Notes: a model not told the origin generated them from the letters alone. Shown: positions 24,560 through 33,381, numbered from the stretch's first letter. The stretch is DNA of 53,623 bases from Pseudomonadales bacterium (GCA_028280225.1 JANQMF010000219.1:1-53623); one strand, 5' to 3'. A program made the numbers and translations.

Positions 24560-24625
24560 ATTCGTGCCCTCATTTCCTTACAAATAACCGGAATTGTGCC
24601 CGGCAACTCGCGTTACTATTTTGCC

Positions 24626-24643
24626 GGACGTACTTTTACGTCC
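24626..24643. promoter_or_regulatory. Perfect inverted repeat, candidate operator of the EPS operon
   Basis: GGACGTA-CTTT-TACGTCC: seven-base arms and a four-base centre. It lies immediately upstream of the sigma-54-like site at 24645 and about 130 bp before the priming sugar transferase. There is no T-run, so a protein-binding site is more likely than a terminator. Confidence 0.45.
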
Positions 24644-24644
24644 G

Positions 24645-24660
24645 TGGCCATTATTGTGCT
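24645..24660 (+). promoter_or_regulatory. Sigma-54-like promoter candidate for the EPS operon
   Basis: TGGCCATTATTGTGCT keeps the two invariant dinucleotides GG and GC with exactly ten bases between them, plus TGGC and TGC. The inner positions of the -24 element (AC) are not matched. Sigma-54 control is known from other XrtA systems, which makes the match more interesting than chance alone would allow. The predicted transcript start near 24670 leaves a ~100-base leader. Confidence 0.35.
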
Positions 24661-24694
24661 GGCTAGGTCAATATTGCGCAGACCAAAAAGGGGT

Positions 24695-24712
24695 ATCATC
24701 CGCACGGATGAT
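24695..24712. promoter_or_regulatory. Perfect 8-2-8 inverted repeat in the EPS leader
   Basis: ATCATCCG-CA-CGGATGAT. The tight two-base centre and eight perfect pairs fit a dimeric repressor or activator site better than an RNA hairpin, which would need a larger loop. It lies about 60 bp before the first EPS gene. Confidence 0.5.
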
Positions 24713-24772
24713 TAGACCTTGTTAAGAAGATAATTAAGTATAAGACTGAACATAGGGACGGGTTGTTCAACT

Positions 24773-26182
24773 ATGCACATATCTAAGTCGACACACCTGA
24801 TGCGATTGTTGCAGACACTGGATGTGCTGATCGCCACACTGTCTTACCTGGTGGTGGTGCAGATTATTGGCCATACCTGGCAGGTTCCGGTGGACGGCTT
24901 GGTCAAATACCTGTTGATCACACCCATCATCGCCTTGCTGTCCATTCTGGCGGGGCTCACCCGCAAGCCGCGGTTGCACAATCAATCGGTCTTCAACTAC
25001 ATACGGTTTTCCGCCAGATATACCGTAATTGTTCTGGGTGGACTGCTCACTATATTACTGCCTTTCAACATTGGTGACGTCGAGCGCAGCCTGATTGTCG
25101 GCTACGGCTCGGTGGCCTTTCTATTTTTACTGGCCAATCGCATGTTCCTTTCCTGGTACTACCTCAGCGGTCGTATAGAAAACGAAGAGAACTTCTTGAA
25201 AGTGCTTATCGTCGGCAGCGGCCCCCGGTCAAAAAAGATGATCGACTCTTATGCGGAAAATTCTGATTGGGGTATTGAAATTGTCGGCATTCTGGATCCA
25301 CAACCGGACTTTAAGGCCACGGCAAACTCATCACGCTTAACTCCCAGGCCGCTGGCCGAACTTTCGGATATCCTGGGTAAAGAGGTTGTGGATGAGGTGA
25401 TTATCTGCACACCCAGGTCACTGGCCGACGAAATTACGGTTGTGGCGGAAGCCTGTGAAGAATACGGCATTTGCTTGAAGTATATGGCGGATCTTTTTGA
25501 AACGGAAAGCAAAGAAGTCACCCTGCAGGCCTCCGGCAACATCCCGGTGCTCACCTTCGAACCGGTAAAACAGGATGAGCTGAAGCTGATCGTTAAAAGG
25601 GTATTGGATCTGTTGATTGTCCTCATCGCCATGCCCTTTATGCTGCCACTGTTCATATTTGTTGGCCTGGCCATCAAGCTCACCTCTCCCGGGCCGGTAT
25701 TTTTTGTCCAGCAGCGGGTGGGGTTGAACAAACGAAAATTTAACTTGATCAAGTTTCGCTCTATGCATGTCAACGCGGAAGCACAGATGGCGGAAATTGA
25801 GCATCTCAACGAAGCTGACGGACCTATTTTTAAAATCCAGAATGATCCGCGCATTACCCCCTTTGGACGTTTTATCCGGCGCACCAGTATCGACGAACTG
25901 CCCCAGTTGATTAACGTGCTGCTGGGACAGATGAGCCTGATTGGGCCCCGCCCGATGTCGCTACGGGATGTCGATAAATTCAGCCTTGGCGTGCAACGTA
26001 AGCGCTTTAGCGTGCGGCCGGGACTGGCTTGTCTGCGGGAAATCTCCGGACGCAGCGCCCTCAGCTTCGAGCGCTGGCTGGAGCTTGACTTGAAATATAT
26101 CGACCAGTGGAGTCTGAGTCTGGACTTCAAGATTATGTTGAAGCTTATCCCCAGTGTACTGAAAGGCGACGGCGCGACTTAA
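24773..26182 (+). CDS. Undecaprenyl-phosphate priming sugar transferase (polyprenyl glycosylphosphotransferase)
   Basis: 469 residues. Four or five membrane segments in the first ~130 residues are followed by a Rossmann-like middle domain ('KVLIVGSGPRSKKMID'). The catalytic C-terminal bacterial-sugar-transferase domain starts near 275, with a hydrophobic entry helix ('VLDLLIVLIAMPFMLPLFIFVGLAIKLTSPGPVFF' region). 'QQRVGLNKRKFNLIKFRSM', 'DPRITPFGRFIRRTSIDELPQLINVL' and 'GPRP' are the family motifs. It moves a sugar-1-phosphate onto undecaprenyl phosphate at the inner membrane, the first step of EPS repeat building. WcaJ, EpsE and the XrtA-associated EpsB types all fit. It is the first gene of the EPS region, with a structured leader. 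Confidence 0.93.
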   Translation: MHISKSTHLMRLLQTLDVLIATLSYLVVVQIIGHTWQVPVDGLVKYLLITPIIALLSILAGLTRKPRLHNQSVFNYIRFSARYTVIVLGGLLTILLPFNIGDVERSLIVGYGSVAFLFLLANRMFLSWYYLSGRIENEENFLKVLIVGSGPRSKKMIDSYAENSDWGIEIVGILDPQPDFKATANSSRLTPRPLAELSDILGKEVVDEVIICTPRSLADEITVVAEACEEYGICLKYMADLFETESKEVTLQASGNIPVLTFEPVKQDELKLIVKRVLDLLIVLIAMPFMLPLFIFVGLAIKLTSPGPVFFVQQRVGLNKRKFNLIKFRSMHVNAEAQMAEIEHLNEADGPIFKIQNDPRITPFGRFIRRTSIDELPQLINVLLGQMSLIGPRPMSLRDVDKFSLGVQRKRFSVRPGLACLREISGRSALSFERWLELDLKYIDQWSLSLDFKIMLKLIPSVLKGDGAT

Positions 26183-26325
26183 ACCCCATGCCCTGGGCAT
26201 ACTTTTACCCATTTTTGTGCGCTGGATCACAACTGCCCTCATAAATGTGCGCAACGTGTCAGTCTGAGCTGCCCCCCCATGATAAGGTAGGCGTGTTTTG
26301 TGCGCCTTGCTCCGGCAGCGGGGCA

Positions 26326-26362
26326 TACGAAATTTTCGTACGAATTTTCGTACGAATTTTCG
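26326..26362. repeat. Iteron-like tandem repeat upstream of the sulfotransferase gene
   Basis: TACGAAATTTTCG followed by two exact copies of TACGAATTTTCG, end to end, 71 bp before the sulfotransferase start. Each unit is nearly self-complementary (CGAA-TTTTCG) and the junctions make CGTACG palindromes. This arrangement suits a multimeric DNA-binding protein. Confidence 0.7.
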
Positions 26363-26433
26363 GACAGAAACTAACTAGTGAAACAGGACCACGCGCTGAG
26401 CCAAGACGTGCGGGTTGTTGACAAGGAATTACT

Positions 26434-27288
26434 TTGATCGTTTGGATAACGTCCTACTCGCGGAGTGGCAACACTTTTTTCCGCATCGTCTTGACCCATT
26501 TGTTTCAGGTGGACACCACGGCTGCCTTTGATGCCGGTGAAACCCTGTTGTCCGTGGATGGCGCCGCTTCTTTCGTCAAACACAAAAAGCTCCCGGAACA
26601 CCTGGCAAATGCCTTACGCAATGGCACCGGCGACACAGCCGTGCAACAAGCGCTGCAGGAAATGGAAGACAGCAACGAGATCTATTTTATAAAACCCCAT
26701 GCGCCACCGGAAAGCCTGTACGGTGTGTGTAACCGGGCGGTCCTGATTGTCCGCGACCCCAGAGATTGTCTGACCTCCTTTGCCCACTTCAATATTGATG
26801 TGAGCGGCAGTTTCAGACAATTGGCCATGGATTTTCGTGATGCCAAGGGGCTCGAAAAATTTAATCCAAATTTTGCAATCCGCTTTTTCAGGGCCACTGT
26901 CTACGCTTTGGCCCGACATTCGAAGAATTTAAAAAGCTATTTGGTAAATAAACAGATCGATCGGCTTCTAGATTCGGACTCGACCTATTACAATTGGGGT
27001 GCTATGAATAGAGCATGGGCGTCTGCCAACCCAAAACCGGTAGTGGTACGGTTTGATGAATTGGTGGCGGACCCGATTGCTGCAGTTCGGGCAAGTGTCG
27101 ACAAACTGGGCTTAAGTCTTAAGGCGGACTCTAAAGAACTTCCAAGCTTCAAAAGTTTGCAGTCGACTTACCCTCAATTTTTCCGCAGTGGTCAAAGCGG
27201 TGACTGGAAAAATTGGATGAGTGCCCCGCATGAAGCGCGAGTACGAAAATTGTATGGCGATCTTATGGCTAATTTTGGCCTTATGTAA
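26434..27288 (+). CDS. Sulfotransferase (PAPS-dependent) in the EPS region
   Basis: 284 residues from TTG 26434, with AAGGA about 6 bases upstream. 'TSYSRSGNTFFR' (6-17) is the 5'-phosphosulfate loop of PAPS sulfotransferases. 'VLIVRDPRDCLTSFAHF' near 105-121 holds the 3'-phosphate-binding Arg and Ser. 'VVRFDELVADPIAAV' is the usual later motif. It would move sulfate from PAPS to a hydroxyl, probably on a sugar given the neighbours. The last third is more AT-rich than the flanking genes, and the upstream repeat array is unusual, which may point to separate acquisition. The acceptor is unknown. Confidence 0.85.
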   Translation: MIVWITSYSRSGNTFFRIVLTHLFQVDTTAAFDAGETLLSVDGAASFVKHKKLPEHLANALRNGTGDTAVQQALQEMEDSNEIYFIKPHAPPESLYGVCNRAVLIVRDPRDCLTSFAHFNIDVSGSFRQLAMDFRDAKGLEKFNPNFAIRFFRATVYALARHSKNLKSYLVNKQIDRLLDSDSTYYNWGAMNRAWASANPKPVVVRFDELVADPIAAVRASVDKLGLSLKADSKELPSFKSLQSTYPQFFRSGQSGDWKNWMSAPHEARVRKLYGDLMANFGLM

Positions 27289-27417
27289 TCTAATCTTGGC
27301 ATTTGTGGGTAAAAACTAAATTTTCTTACATAGTCAATGACGTGAATGGCGCTGATTTAGTTAAAAATAGCGTCTTGTAGTAGAAACGTTTAGGCATGTG
27401 TTGTGTTGCTGAATATT

Positions 27418-28020
27418 ATGACAATTGACCTCCGCTCCGGAGATACAATCTCAGATGAACTGAGTCAGAAAGAGCCCAAGACGCCAAGCGTGTGGGCATG
27501 GATCAAGGAGGACTATAAACGTTACCGCGGCGAGGTTAACCGCCCGGGGTTTAAAGCGCTGTTTATGCAACGCATCGGTGCGGATCGACTCAACCGATCG
27601 TTTTTCATGCGTAAACTGATGGGCGTGTTTTACCGCTACGCTCACCGTTACGTGCGCAACCACTACGGCATTGAAATTCATGACACCACCCAAGTGGGCC
27701 ACGGGGTGATGATTGGACACCAAGGCGGCATTGTTATTCACGAATACGCTAAAATTGGTGATCGTGTGGTGCTGCGCCAGAATGTCACCATTGGTGCCGC
27801 GGGTGAATGGCACAAGGACAAAGCGCCGGTGATCGAAGACGACGTAGACATTGGTGCGGGTGCGGTCATTATTGGCAAAGTTGTGGTAGGCAAGGGGGCA
27901 AAAATTGGCCCCAATGCGGTGGTGATGACCGACATCCCGCCAGGCGCCCTGGTTATGGCACCACCTCCCAGGGTGATGAAGTTTCCTGCTAAAAAGTCAG
28001 AAGGTGAGTCCAATACCTAG
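27418..28020 (+). CDS. Serine-acetyltransferase-like hexapeptide acyltransferase
   Basis: 200 residues from ATG 27418; an upstream GTG at 27403 is possible. The N-terminal helical part ('VWAWIKEDYKRYRG') and the left-handed beta-helix from about 85 ('GIEIHDTTQVGHGVMIGHQGGIVIHEYAKIG' region, 'VTIGAAG', 'DVDIGAGAVIIGKV', 'AKIGPNAVV', 'DIPPGAL') match the CysE/SAT-like left-handed helix family. The catalytic His in 'MIGHQGG' is present. CysE acetylates serine, but this copy sits between a sulfotransferase and an FkbH-ACP pair in an EPS locus. Acylation of a sugar or precursor is therefore more likely. The donor (acetyl-CoA or acyl-ACP) is open. Confidence 0.85.
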   Translation: MTIDLRSGDTISDELSQKEPKTPSVWAWIKEDYKRYRGEVNRPGFKALFMQRIGADRLNRSFFMRKLMGVFYRYAHRYVRNHYGIEIHDTTQVGHGVMIGHQGGIVIHEYAKIGDRVVLRQNVTIGAAGEWHKDKAPVIEDDVDIGAGAVIIGKVVVGKGAKIGPNAVVMTDIPPGALVMAPPPRVMKFPAKKSEGESNT

Positions 28021-28064
28021 GGTGTGCTAAGTCGCCTGGCTTTGAGATTTCAGGAGGAAATAAT

Positions 28065-30026
28065 ATGCGCAAGGCACTGCAAGCCGTTCTGGACGAGGCA
28101 GCGGATTACCGCGAGCAAGGTCAGCTCGAAAAATCTCTGAAAATACTTACCGAACACGCCAATGGTGACGAACTGCCCGAGCCGGAAATTGCTTTGCAGG
28201 CAGCCAGGGTCCTTGCGAGTGAAGGCTATTCGACCGAGGCGGCGGGGTGGTTGAGATCTCTGGTCGACACCACTGAAGAGTTTACGCTGTGGCAAGCAGC
28301 CGGCGCCGTTTACCAGGACATTTGTGATCACAGCACAGACGAACAACTGCGGACGGCCCGGATTGCCGTTTTAGGCAGCTATACCATCACCCAATTTGTC
28401 CCTCTGTTGAAATTGGCCGCCTTGCGCTGGAAGGTCAATATCGAAGTCTACGAATCCGGTTTTGGCCAAATCGAACAGGAAGTGCTTAATCCGAACAGCG
28501 GCCTTTATGCATTCAAGCCGGACTTTGTCATTTTAATGGTCCACGCCGGAGCCACTCGTCTATCGGCATATACCGCTGAGCCGGAAAACGAGATAGCCAC
28601 TGAATTCAGCCGTTGGCAGACAATCTGGCAAACTTTGATTGATCAATCCTCAGCACAAATCTTAATGCACAACTTTGTTGTGCCTTTTGAGGAAGCCTTT
28701 GGCAATCTTGCCTGCAGCCAGCCCGGCACACGCTCAAATATGCTGGATGTGCTGAACCGGCAAATTGCCGAACGTTCTCCCGCACAGGTTTCCATTTTGG
28801 ATGTGGAAAAACTGGCCGCAAATATCGGCCGCGAACACTGGTTTAACGACCGCTACTGGTACATGTCAAAACAATCGGTTTCGTTCCCCTGTTTACCCAT
28901 GTTGGCCAAGAAGTCCGCCGCTCAACTTTCTGCACATCTTGGCCTGGCCAAGAAATGCCTGGTTCTGGATTTAGACAATACCCTTTGGGGGGGTGTCATC
29001 GGGGAAGATGGTCTGCAGGGGATCTCCCTGGGCGCGGGGGTGAATGGTGAGGCCTTTGTTGCGTTTCAACGTTATATATTGGCACTCAAACGGCGGGGGA
29101 TCATCCTGGCGGTGTGTTCCAAAAACAACGAAGCTGATGCCATGGAACCGTTTAACAAGCACCCGGACATGCAGCTTAGCCTGGATGACATTGCGCTGTT
29201 TGTGGCCAACTGGAAGCCAAAACCGGAAAACCTGCAATACATTGCGCAAACCTTGAACATCGGCTTGGATTCGCTGGTCTTTGTTGATGACAACCCGGCG
29301 GAAAGAGAGATTGTGCGCCAATTGGTGCCGGAAGTAGAAGTGGTGACCTTACCCAAACAACCCACGGGCTATTTAAGAGCTCTGGCGGGTGTGGATTGGT
29401 TCGAGTCGGTTAACTTTACCGAAGAAGACCTGTCGAAAACGGAAAAGTATAAAGCCAAGGCGGCCACGGAAGCCCTGGAAGCTAAAACCGAATCGATCGA
29501 GGACTTTTACCGCAGCCTGGACATGCAGGCGGAAATTGCACCTTTTGATGAGTTGCATCTGCCCCGGATTGTGCAATTGATCGGCAAAACCAACCAGTTT
29601 AACCTGACAACAAAGCGGCGCACCCAGGCGGAAGTCGAAAGCCTGATGCAAGCGCCCGACCATGTTCACTTTTACCTCAAGTTAAAAGACCGTTTTGTGG
29701 ATCATGGCCTGGTTGGGCTGATGATTGCGCACCGGCAAGAAGAAACCCTGAGTATCGATACCTGGTTGATGAGCTGCAGAGTCATCGGACGAACCGCAGA
29801 AAACGCCATGTTAGCCTATCTTGGTCAACAAGCCGGCGCACTTGGGTGTACCAAATTGCGGGGCCGGTACATACCCAGCAAGAAAAATAAGATGGTAGAG
29901 GACCTGTTCGCCAAATTTGGCTTTCGAAGTATCGATTCTGAGATTTCCGTACCCGAAGGCAGCACCGATTGGGAGTACGATTTGAGTGCTAATGATAACT
30001 TTGAAAATCCATGGATAAGGGTATAA
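28065..30026 (+). CDS. FkbH-like HAD-superfamily protein
   Basis: 653 residues from ATG 28065, with AGGAGG about 7 bases upstream. Residues ~1-100 are helical. A SGNH-like stretch follows ('RIAVLGSYTIT...'). The HAD domain near 300-450 has 'VLDLDNTLWGGVIGEDG' (both catalytic aspartates present), 'LAVCSKNNEADA' and 'FVDDNPAERE'. A GNAT-like domain closes the protein near 490-640. FkbH proteins load a glyceryl unit from 1,3-bisphosphoglycerate onto an acyl carrier protein. The gene for such a carrier starts 3 bases after this stop, which supports the call strongly. In an EPS setting the product may decorate the polymer. Confidence 0.92.
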   Translation: MRKALQAVLDEAADYREQGQLEKSLKILTEHANGDELPEPEIALQAARVLASEGYSTEAAGWLRSLVDTTEEFTLWQAAGAVYQDICDHSTDEQLRTARIAVLGSYTITQFVPLLKLAALRWKVNIEVYESGFGQIEQEVLNPNSGLYAFKPDFVILMVHAGATRLSAYTAEPENEIATEFSRWQTIWQTLIDQSSAQILMHNFVVPFEEAFGNLACSQPGTRSNMLDVLNRQIAERSPAQVSILDVEKLAANIGREHWFNDRYWYMSKQSVSFPCLPMLAKKSAAQLSAHLGLAKKCLVLDLDNTLWGGVIGEDGLQGISLGAGVNGEAFVAFQRYILALKRRGIILAVCSKNNEADAMEPFNKHPDMQLSLDDIALFVANWKPKPENLQYIAQTLNIGLDSLVFVDDNPAEREIVRQLVPEVEVVTLPKQPTGYLRALAGVDWFESVNFTEEDLSKTEKYKAKAATEALEAKTESIEDFYRSLDMQAEIAPFDELHLPRIVQLIGKTNQFNLTTKRRTQAEVESLMQAPDHVHFYLKLKDRFVDHGLVGLMIAHRQEETLSIDTWLMSCRVIGRTAENAMLAYLGQQAGALGCTKLRGRYIPSKKNKMVEDLFAKFGFRSIDSEISVPEGSTDWEYDLSANDNFENPWIRV

Positions 30027-30029
30027 GGA

Positions 30030-30263
30030 ATGACGAGCATGACATCGCACACTAAGCTTGAGCGGGTTTTTCAGAACGTATTCAATAATGATCGCTTACT
30101 GTTGGAAGACTCCCTGGATCCTCAGTCGATAGAAGACTGGGACTCGGTAAACTTCGTAAACCTGTTATTCGCCATAGAGATGGAATTTGGCATCCAACTG
30201 GGTGAAGACGACTACGATCATTTTGAGAATATCGGGAAGTTGAAGAAGCGCTTAGGCATTTAG
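30030..30263 (+). CDS. Acyl carrier protein of the FkbH pair
   Basis: 77 residues from ATG 30030; ATG 30039 is an alternative. It is helical and acidic. The phosphopantetheine site is the Ser of 'DWDSVNFVNLL', a variant of the usual DSL. It ends 'ENIGKLKKRLGI' as typical carriers do. It starts 3 bases after FkbH stops, so the two are translated together. It would carry the glyceryl (or other acyl) group made by FkbH. It needs activation by a phosphopantetheinyl transferase such as the one at 16449. Confidence 0.9.
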   Translation: MTSMTSHTKLERVFQNVFNNDRLLLEDSLDPQSIEDWDSVNFVNLLFAIEMEFGIQLGEDDYDHFENIGKLKKRLGI

Positions 30264-30320
30264 GCGGGATCCGCAATCAACTGTGCTGACTGAATACACC
30301 ATGGACTTGGAAAGGACTTA

Positions 30321-32132
30321 ATGCGCGAAATTTATAAGAAGATCTTTGCGGTGCTGGATAGACAGGGCCGCATATACGCATTGGTCTTGTTCAGTCTGTT
30401 CCTGGCCCTTGGGGTATTGGAGTCTGTGGGTGCAGCTTCCATATTGCCCTTTATCGCTGTGGTCACGGATCCCTCAACCATCCAGAACAATACCTATTTA
30501 AACCAGCTCTACACCAGTCTTGAGTTTACCGATACGAACTCCTTTCTGATCCTGCTGGGCGGCATTGTGTTCTCGCTGCTGATGGCCACCTTAGTCTGCG
30601 GGCTTTTCACCAGCTGGTTCCTGTACCGCTTTGTGCAATATTGTATATCGCGCTTAAGCACCCGGGTGCTGCATTCTTATCTGAACCGCCCGTATTCCTG
30701 GTTTATGGAAGAGCACAGCTCTGAGTTGGGTAAAACCGTCCTGACTGAAGTGACCCGCGCGGTAACCACCGTGATTCTGCCGGCCATGAATCTGGTTTCT
30801 CGAGCCTTGATCATCATCTTCCTGCTTGGCGTAGTTCTGCTGGTCGATCCCATGATCGCGCTGGTGGCCGCAGGGGTCCTGGGTGGCCTGTATCTGTCCA
30901 TCTTCCTTTACCTGCGGCGCAAACTATCCACCGTGGGGGTGCAGAACTTCGAAGCCAATGCACGGCGTTTTAAGGTTGCTGAAGAGGCTTTAGCGGGAAT
31001 TAAGGAGGTTAAGGTATTTGGTCTTGAAGATACCTACCTGCGGCGTTACCTGGGTGCGGCGCGAGAGTATGCGCGTACGGATGCCACGTACAACATTTTA
31101 TCCGCCGCCCCCCGATACGTGCTGGAGGCCATAGCCTTTGGCGGTATTCTGGTTATTGTCCTGGTCCTGTTGACCGTGGATGATGGCGGACTGGGACGGG
31201 CGTTACCCACCATCGCGCTGTTCGCCTTTGCCGGCTATCGACTTATGCCGGCTTTACAGAACTTTTATCACGCCCTGGCCACCATCAAGGTTGGCACCGT
31301 GAGCCTGGATCGCATCCACCGGGACATAGCCACCTCCAATTTGTCCCAGGAGCAGATGCAGGCGGGCATTGAGGCGTTGTTTGATCATGAGGCCAACAAT
31401 GGCGGTACCAAACCCATTGTGCTGACGGATGAAATACGTTTGCAGGATATCAATTTCAGCTACGGGGGCAGCGACCGTCCTACCTTAACCAATTTAAACG
31501 TTGATATTCCGGTGAACTCTTCCATCGGCATTGTGGGCAGTTCCGGGTCAGGCAAATCTACCCTGATCGATATTCTGCTGGGTGTGCTCTCCCCGGATCG
31601 TGGCCAGATCCTGATCGACGGTAAGCCTCTGGGTCCGGAAGATATGGCCGGTTGGCGGGAAGCCATTGGTTATGTGCCCCAGGATATATTCCTGATTGAC
31701 GATACCATTGCGGCAAATATTGCCCTGCGCCAGGAAGATGATATCGACCTGCCAAAGGTGCGTCGCGCCGCGGAACTTGCCGGCATCCGTGATTTTGTCG
31801 AAAACAACACCGATATGGGTTTTGAAACCATGGTGGGTGAGCGGGGGATTCGTCTGTCGGGGGGGCAGCGTCAACGGATTGGCATTGCCAGGGCGCTGTA
31901 CAAGGACCCCCAAATCCTTTTGTTCGATGAAGCCACCAGTGCCCTGGACAACCGGACAGAAACAGAGGTTATGGCTGCGGTCAAAGCCCTGTCGACACAA
32001 AAGACCACGGTTATGGTTGCCCACCGCCTTTCGACCATTCGACACTGCGACAAAATTCTTGTGCTCGAAGAGGGCGAAATCTCTGCGGTAGGCAGCTACA
32101 CGGAACTCTTCAAAGAAGAAAACGTCGTTTAG
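30321..32132 (+). CDS. PglK-like ABC flippase/exporter (fused membrane and ATPase domains)
   Basis: 603 residues. Six membrane segments lie in 1-330. The ATPase domain has Walker A 'GSSGSGKST', Q loop 'YVPQDIFLID', signature 'LSGGQRQR', Walker B 'ILLFDEATSALD' and switch His 'VAHRLST'. The membrane half resembles PglK, the flippase for lipid-linked oligosaccharide: 'LESVGAASILPFIAVVTDP' and 'FAFAGYRLMPALQNFYHAL' match patterns I recall from it. In this locus it could flip the EPS repeat in place of Wzx, none of which is seen in the window. MsbA-like lipid export or peptide export are alternatives, less supported by context. Confidence 0.88.
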   Translation: MREIYKKIFAVLDRQGRIYALVLFSLFLALGVLESVGAASILPFIAVVTDPSTIQNNTYLNQLYTSLEFTDTNSFLILLGGIVFSLLMATLVCGLFTSWFLYRFVQYCISRLSTRVLHSYLNRPYSWFMEEHSSELGKTVLTEVTRAVTTVILPAMNLVSRALIIIFLLGVVLLVDPMIALVAAGVLGGLYLSIFLYLRRKLSTVGVQNFEANARRFKVAEEALAGIKEVKVFGLEDTYLRRYLGAAREYARTDATYNILSAAPRYVLEAIAFGGILVIVLVLLTVDDGGLGRALPTIALFAFAGYRLMPALQNFYHALATIKVGTVSLDRIHRDIATSNLSQEQMQAGIEALFDHEANNGGTKPIVLTDEIRLQDINFSYGGSDRPTLTNLNVDIPVNSSIGIVGSSGSGKSTLIDILLGVLSPDRGQILIDGKPLGPEDMAGWREAIGYVPQDIFLIDDTIAANIALRQEDDIDLPKVRRAAELAGIRDFVENNTDMGFETMVGERGIRLSGGQRQRIGIARALYKDPQILLFDEATSALDNRTETEVMAAVKALSTQKTTVMVAHRLSTIRHCDKILVLEEGEISAVGSYTELFKEENVV

Positions 32133-32166
32133 TTGCTGACATGCGAGGTTAGAGGATAAAGCCTGT

Positions 32167-33381
32167 ATGAACAGACTGCTTAACGTCAACAACTACCATT
32201 ACCGTCGCGGTGGCGCTGAAGTAGTGTACTTTGAGCACGCTGAGCTGATGCAGCAGCTCGGCTGGGAAAACGCTTTTTTTGCCATGCATCACCCGGACAA
32301 TCTGGCCAGCGATTGGAGTGGCTACTTTGTCGATGAAATCCAGATAGAGCGCAGCTATACCCTGGGTGAAAAAATCAGCAAGGCATCCAAGGTAATTTAT
32401 TCTTTTGAAGCCAAGAAAAAAATCAGCCGCCTGATCAGGGACTTTGACCCGACCATCGCCCACGTGCACAACATCTACCATCATATATCCCCCTCGATCC
32501 TGCAAACTTTAAGCAAACACGGGGTGCCCACCATCATGACCGCCCATGATGTAAAGCTGGTCTGCCCAAACAACAAAATGTTGTCCCCCAAGGGGGTTTG
32601 CGAAGAATGTAAGGGCGGTAAGTACTACCGTGCTGTAGTCAACAAGTGTGTCCACGGCTCTGTGCCGGCCAGCACAATTATTGCTGCGGAAAGTTATCTC
32701 CATCATGCGCTGAACAGTTATCGCAAATACGTTGACCGCTTTGTTGTACCCAGCAAGTTCCTGATCAATAAATTTGTTGAGTGGGGCTGGGACGCCAACC
32801 AGTTTCTGCATATTCCGAACTTTGCCAAGCTGGACGGTGTAACCCCACAATTTGCCCCGGGGGACTACTTCTGCTATTTCGGCCGCCTGAGTTTCGAAAA
32901 GGGTATCCACACCCTTATTGATGCAGCCGCCCTGAGCGGCATTCATCTTGTGGTGGTCGGCTCGGGTCCGTTGGATGACATTGCCCGGGAAAGGGCTGTT
33001 AAAGCAGGGGCAAATATTGAGTTTTTGGGTTTTAAAACCGGGATTGAACTGGAGAGCATTGTGGCTAACAGCAAAGCTACCATTCTGCCCTCGGAGTGGT
33101 ATGAAAACGCACCACTGAGCATTCTGGAAAGTTATGCCCTGGGCAAGCCGGTAATCGGTGCTGAAATCGGCGGTATTCCGGAGATGATCCACCACGGCCA
33201 AACCGGCTGGGTTTATCCCAGCGGTCACACTGAAAAGCTGGCTGAAACACTGAAGATGGTTGAGGATATGCCGCTGAGCCGGATAGAAGAAATGGGCCGG
33301 CACGCCAATCACGTGGTCAAGGAAAAATATTCCCCACAAGCCTATCAACAATCCATGGCCCAATTGTACACCCAGTTTTAA
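32167..33381 (+). CDS. Glycosyltransferase family 4
   Basis: 404 residues, GT-B fold. The N-terminal half opens 'LLNVNNYHYRRGGAEVV', the donor/acceptor groove entry of GT4. The C-terminal half has 'YFGRLSFEKGIHTLIDA', 'VVVGSGPL', and the EX7E-type motif in 'PSEWYENAPLSILESYALGKPVIG'. A Cys-rich insert ('CPNNKMLSPKGVCEECKGG' region) is found in some EPS GT4 enzymes. It likely adds one sugar to the lipid-linked repeat on the cytoplasmic face. Sugar specificity is unknown. The gene is 34 bp after the flippase. Confidence 0.92.
   Translation: MNRLLNVNNYHYRRGGAEVVYFEHAELMQQLGWENAFFAMHHPDNLASDWSGYFVDEIQIERSYTLGEKISKASKVIYSFEAKKKISRLIRDFDPTIAHVHNIYHHISPSILQTLSKHGVPTIMTAHDVKLVCPNNKMLSPKGVCEECKGGKYYRAVVNKCVHGSVPASTIIAAESYLHHALNSYRKYVDRFVVPSKFLINKFVEWGWDANQFLHIPNFAKLDGVTPQFAPGDYFCYFGRLSFEKGIHTLIDAAALSGIHLVVVGSGPLDDIARERAVKAGANIEFLGFKTGIELESIVANSKATILPSEWYENAPLSILESYALGKPVIGAEIGGIPEMIHHGQTGWVYPSGHTEKLAETLKMVEDMPLSRIEEMGRHANHVVKEKYSPQAYQQSMAQLYTQF

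Noticed and set aside
25249-26130. 293-codon open frame on the minus strand over the priming sugar transferase
   Set aside because: Antisense to a clear gene; rich in Arg and Ser, with no family likeness.
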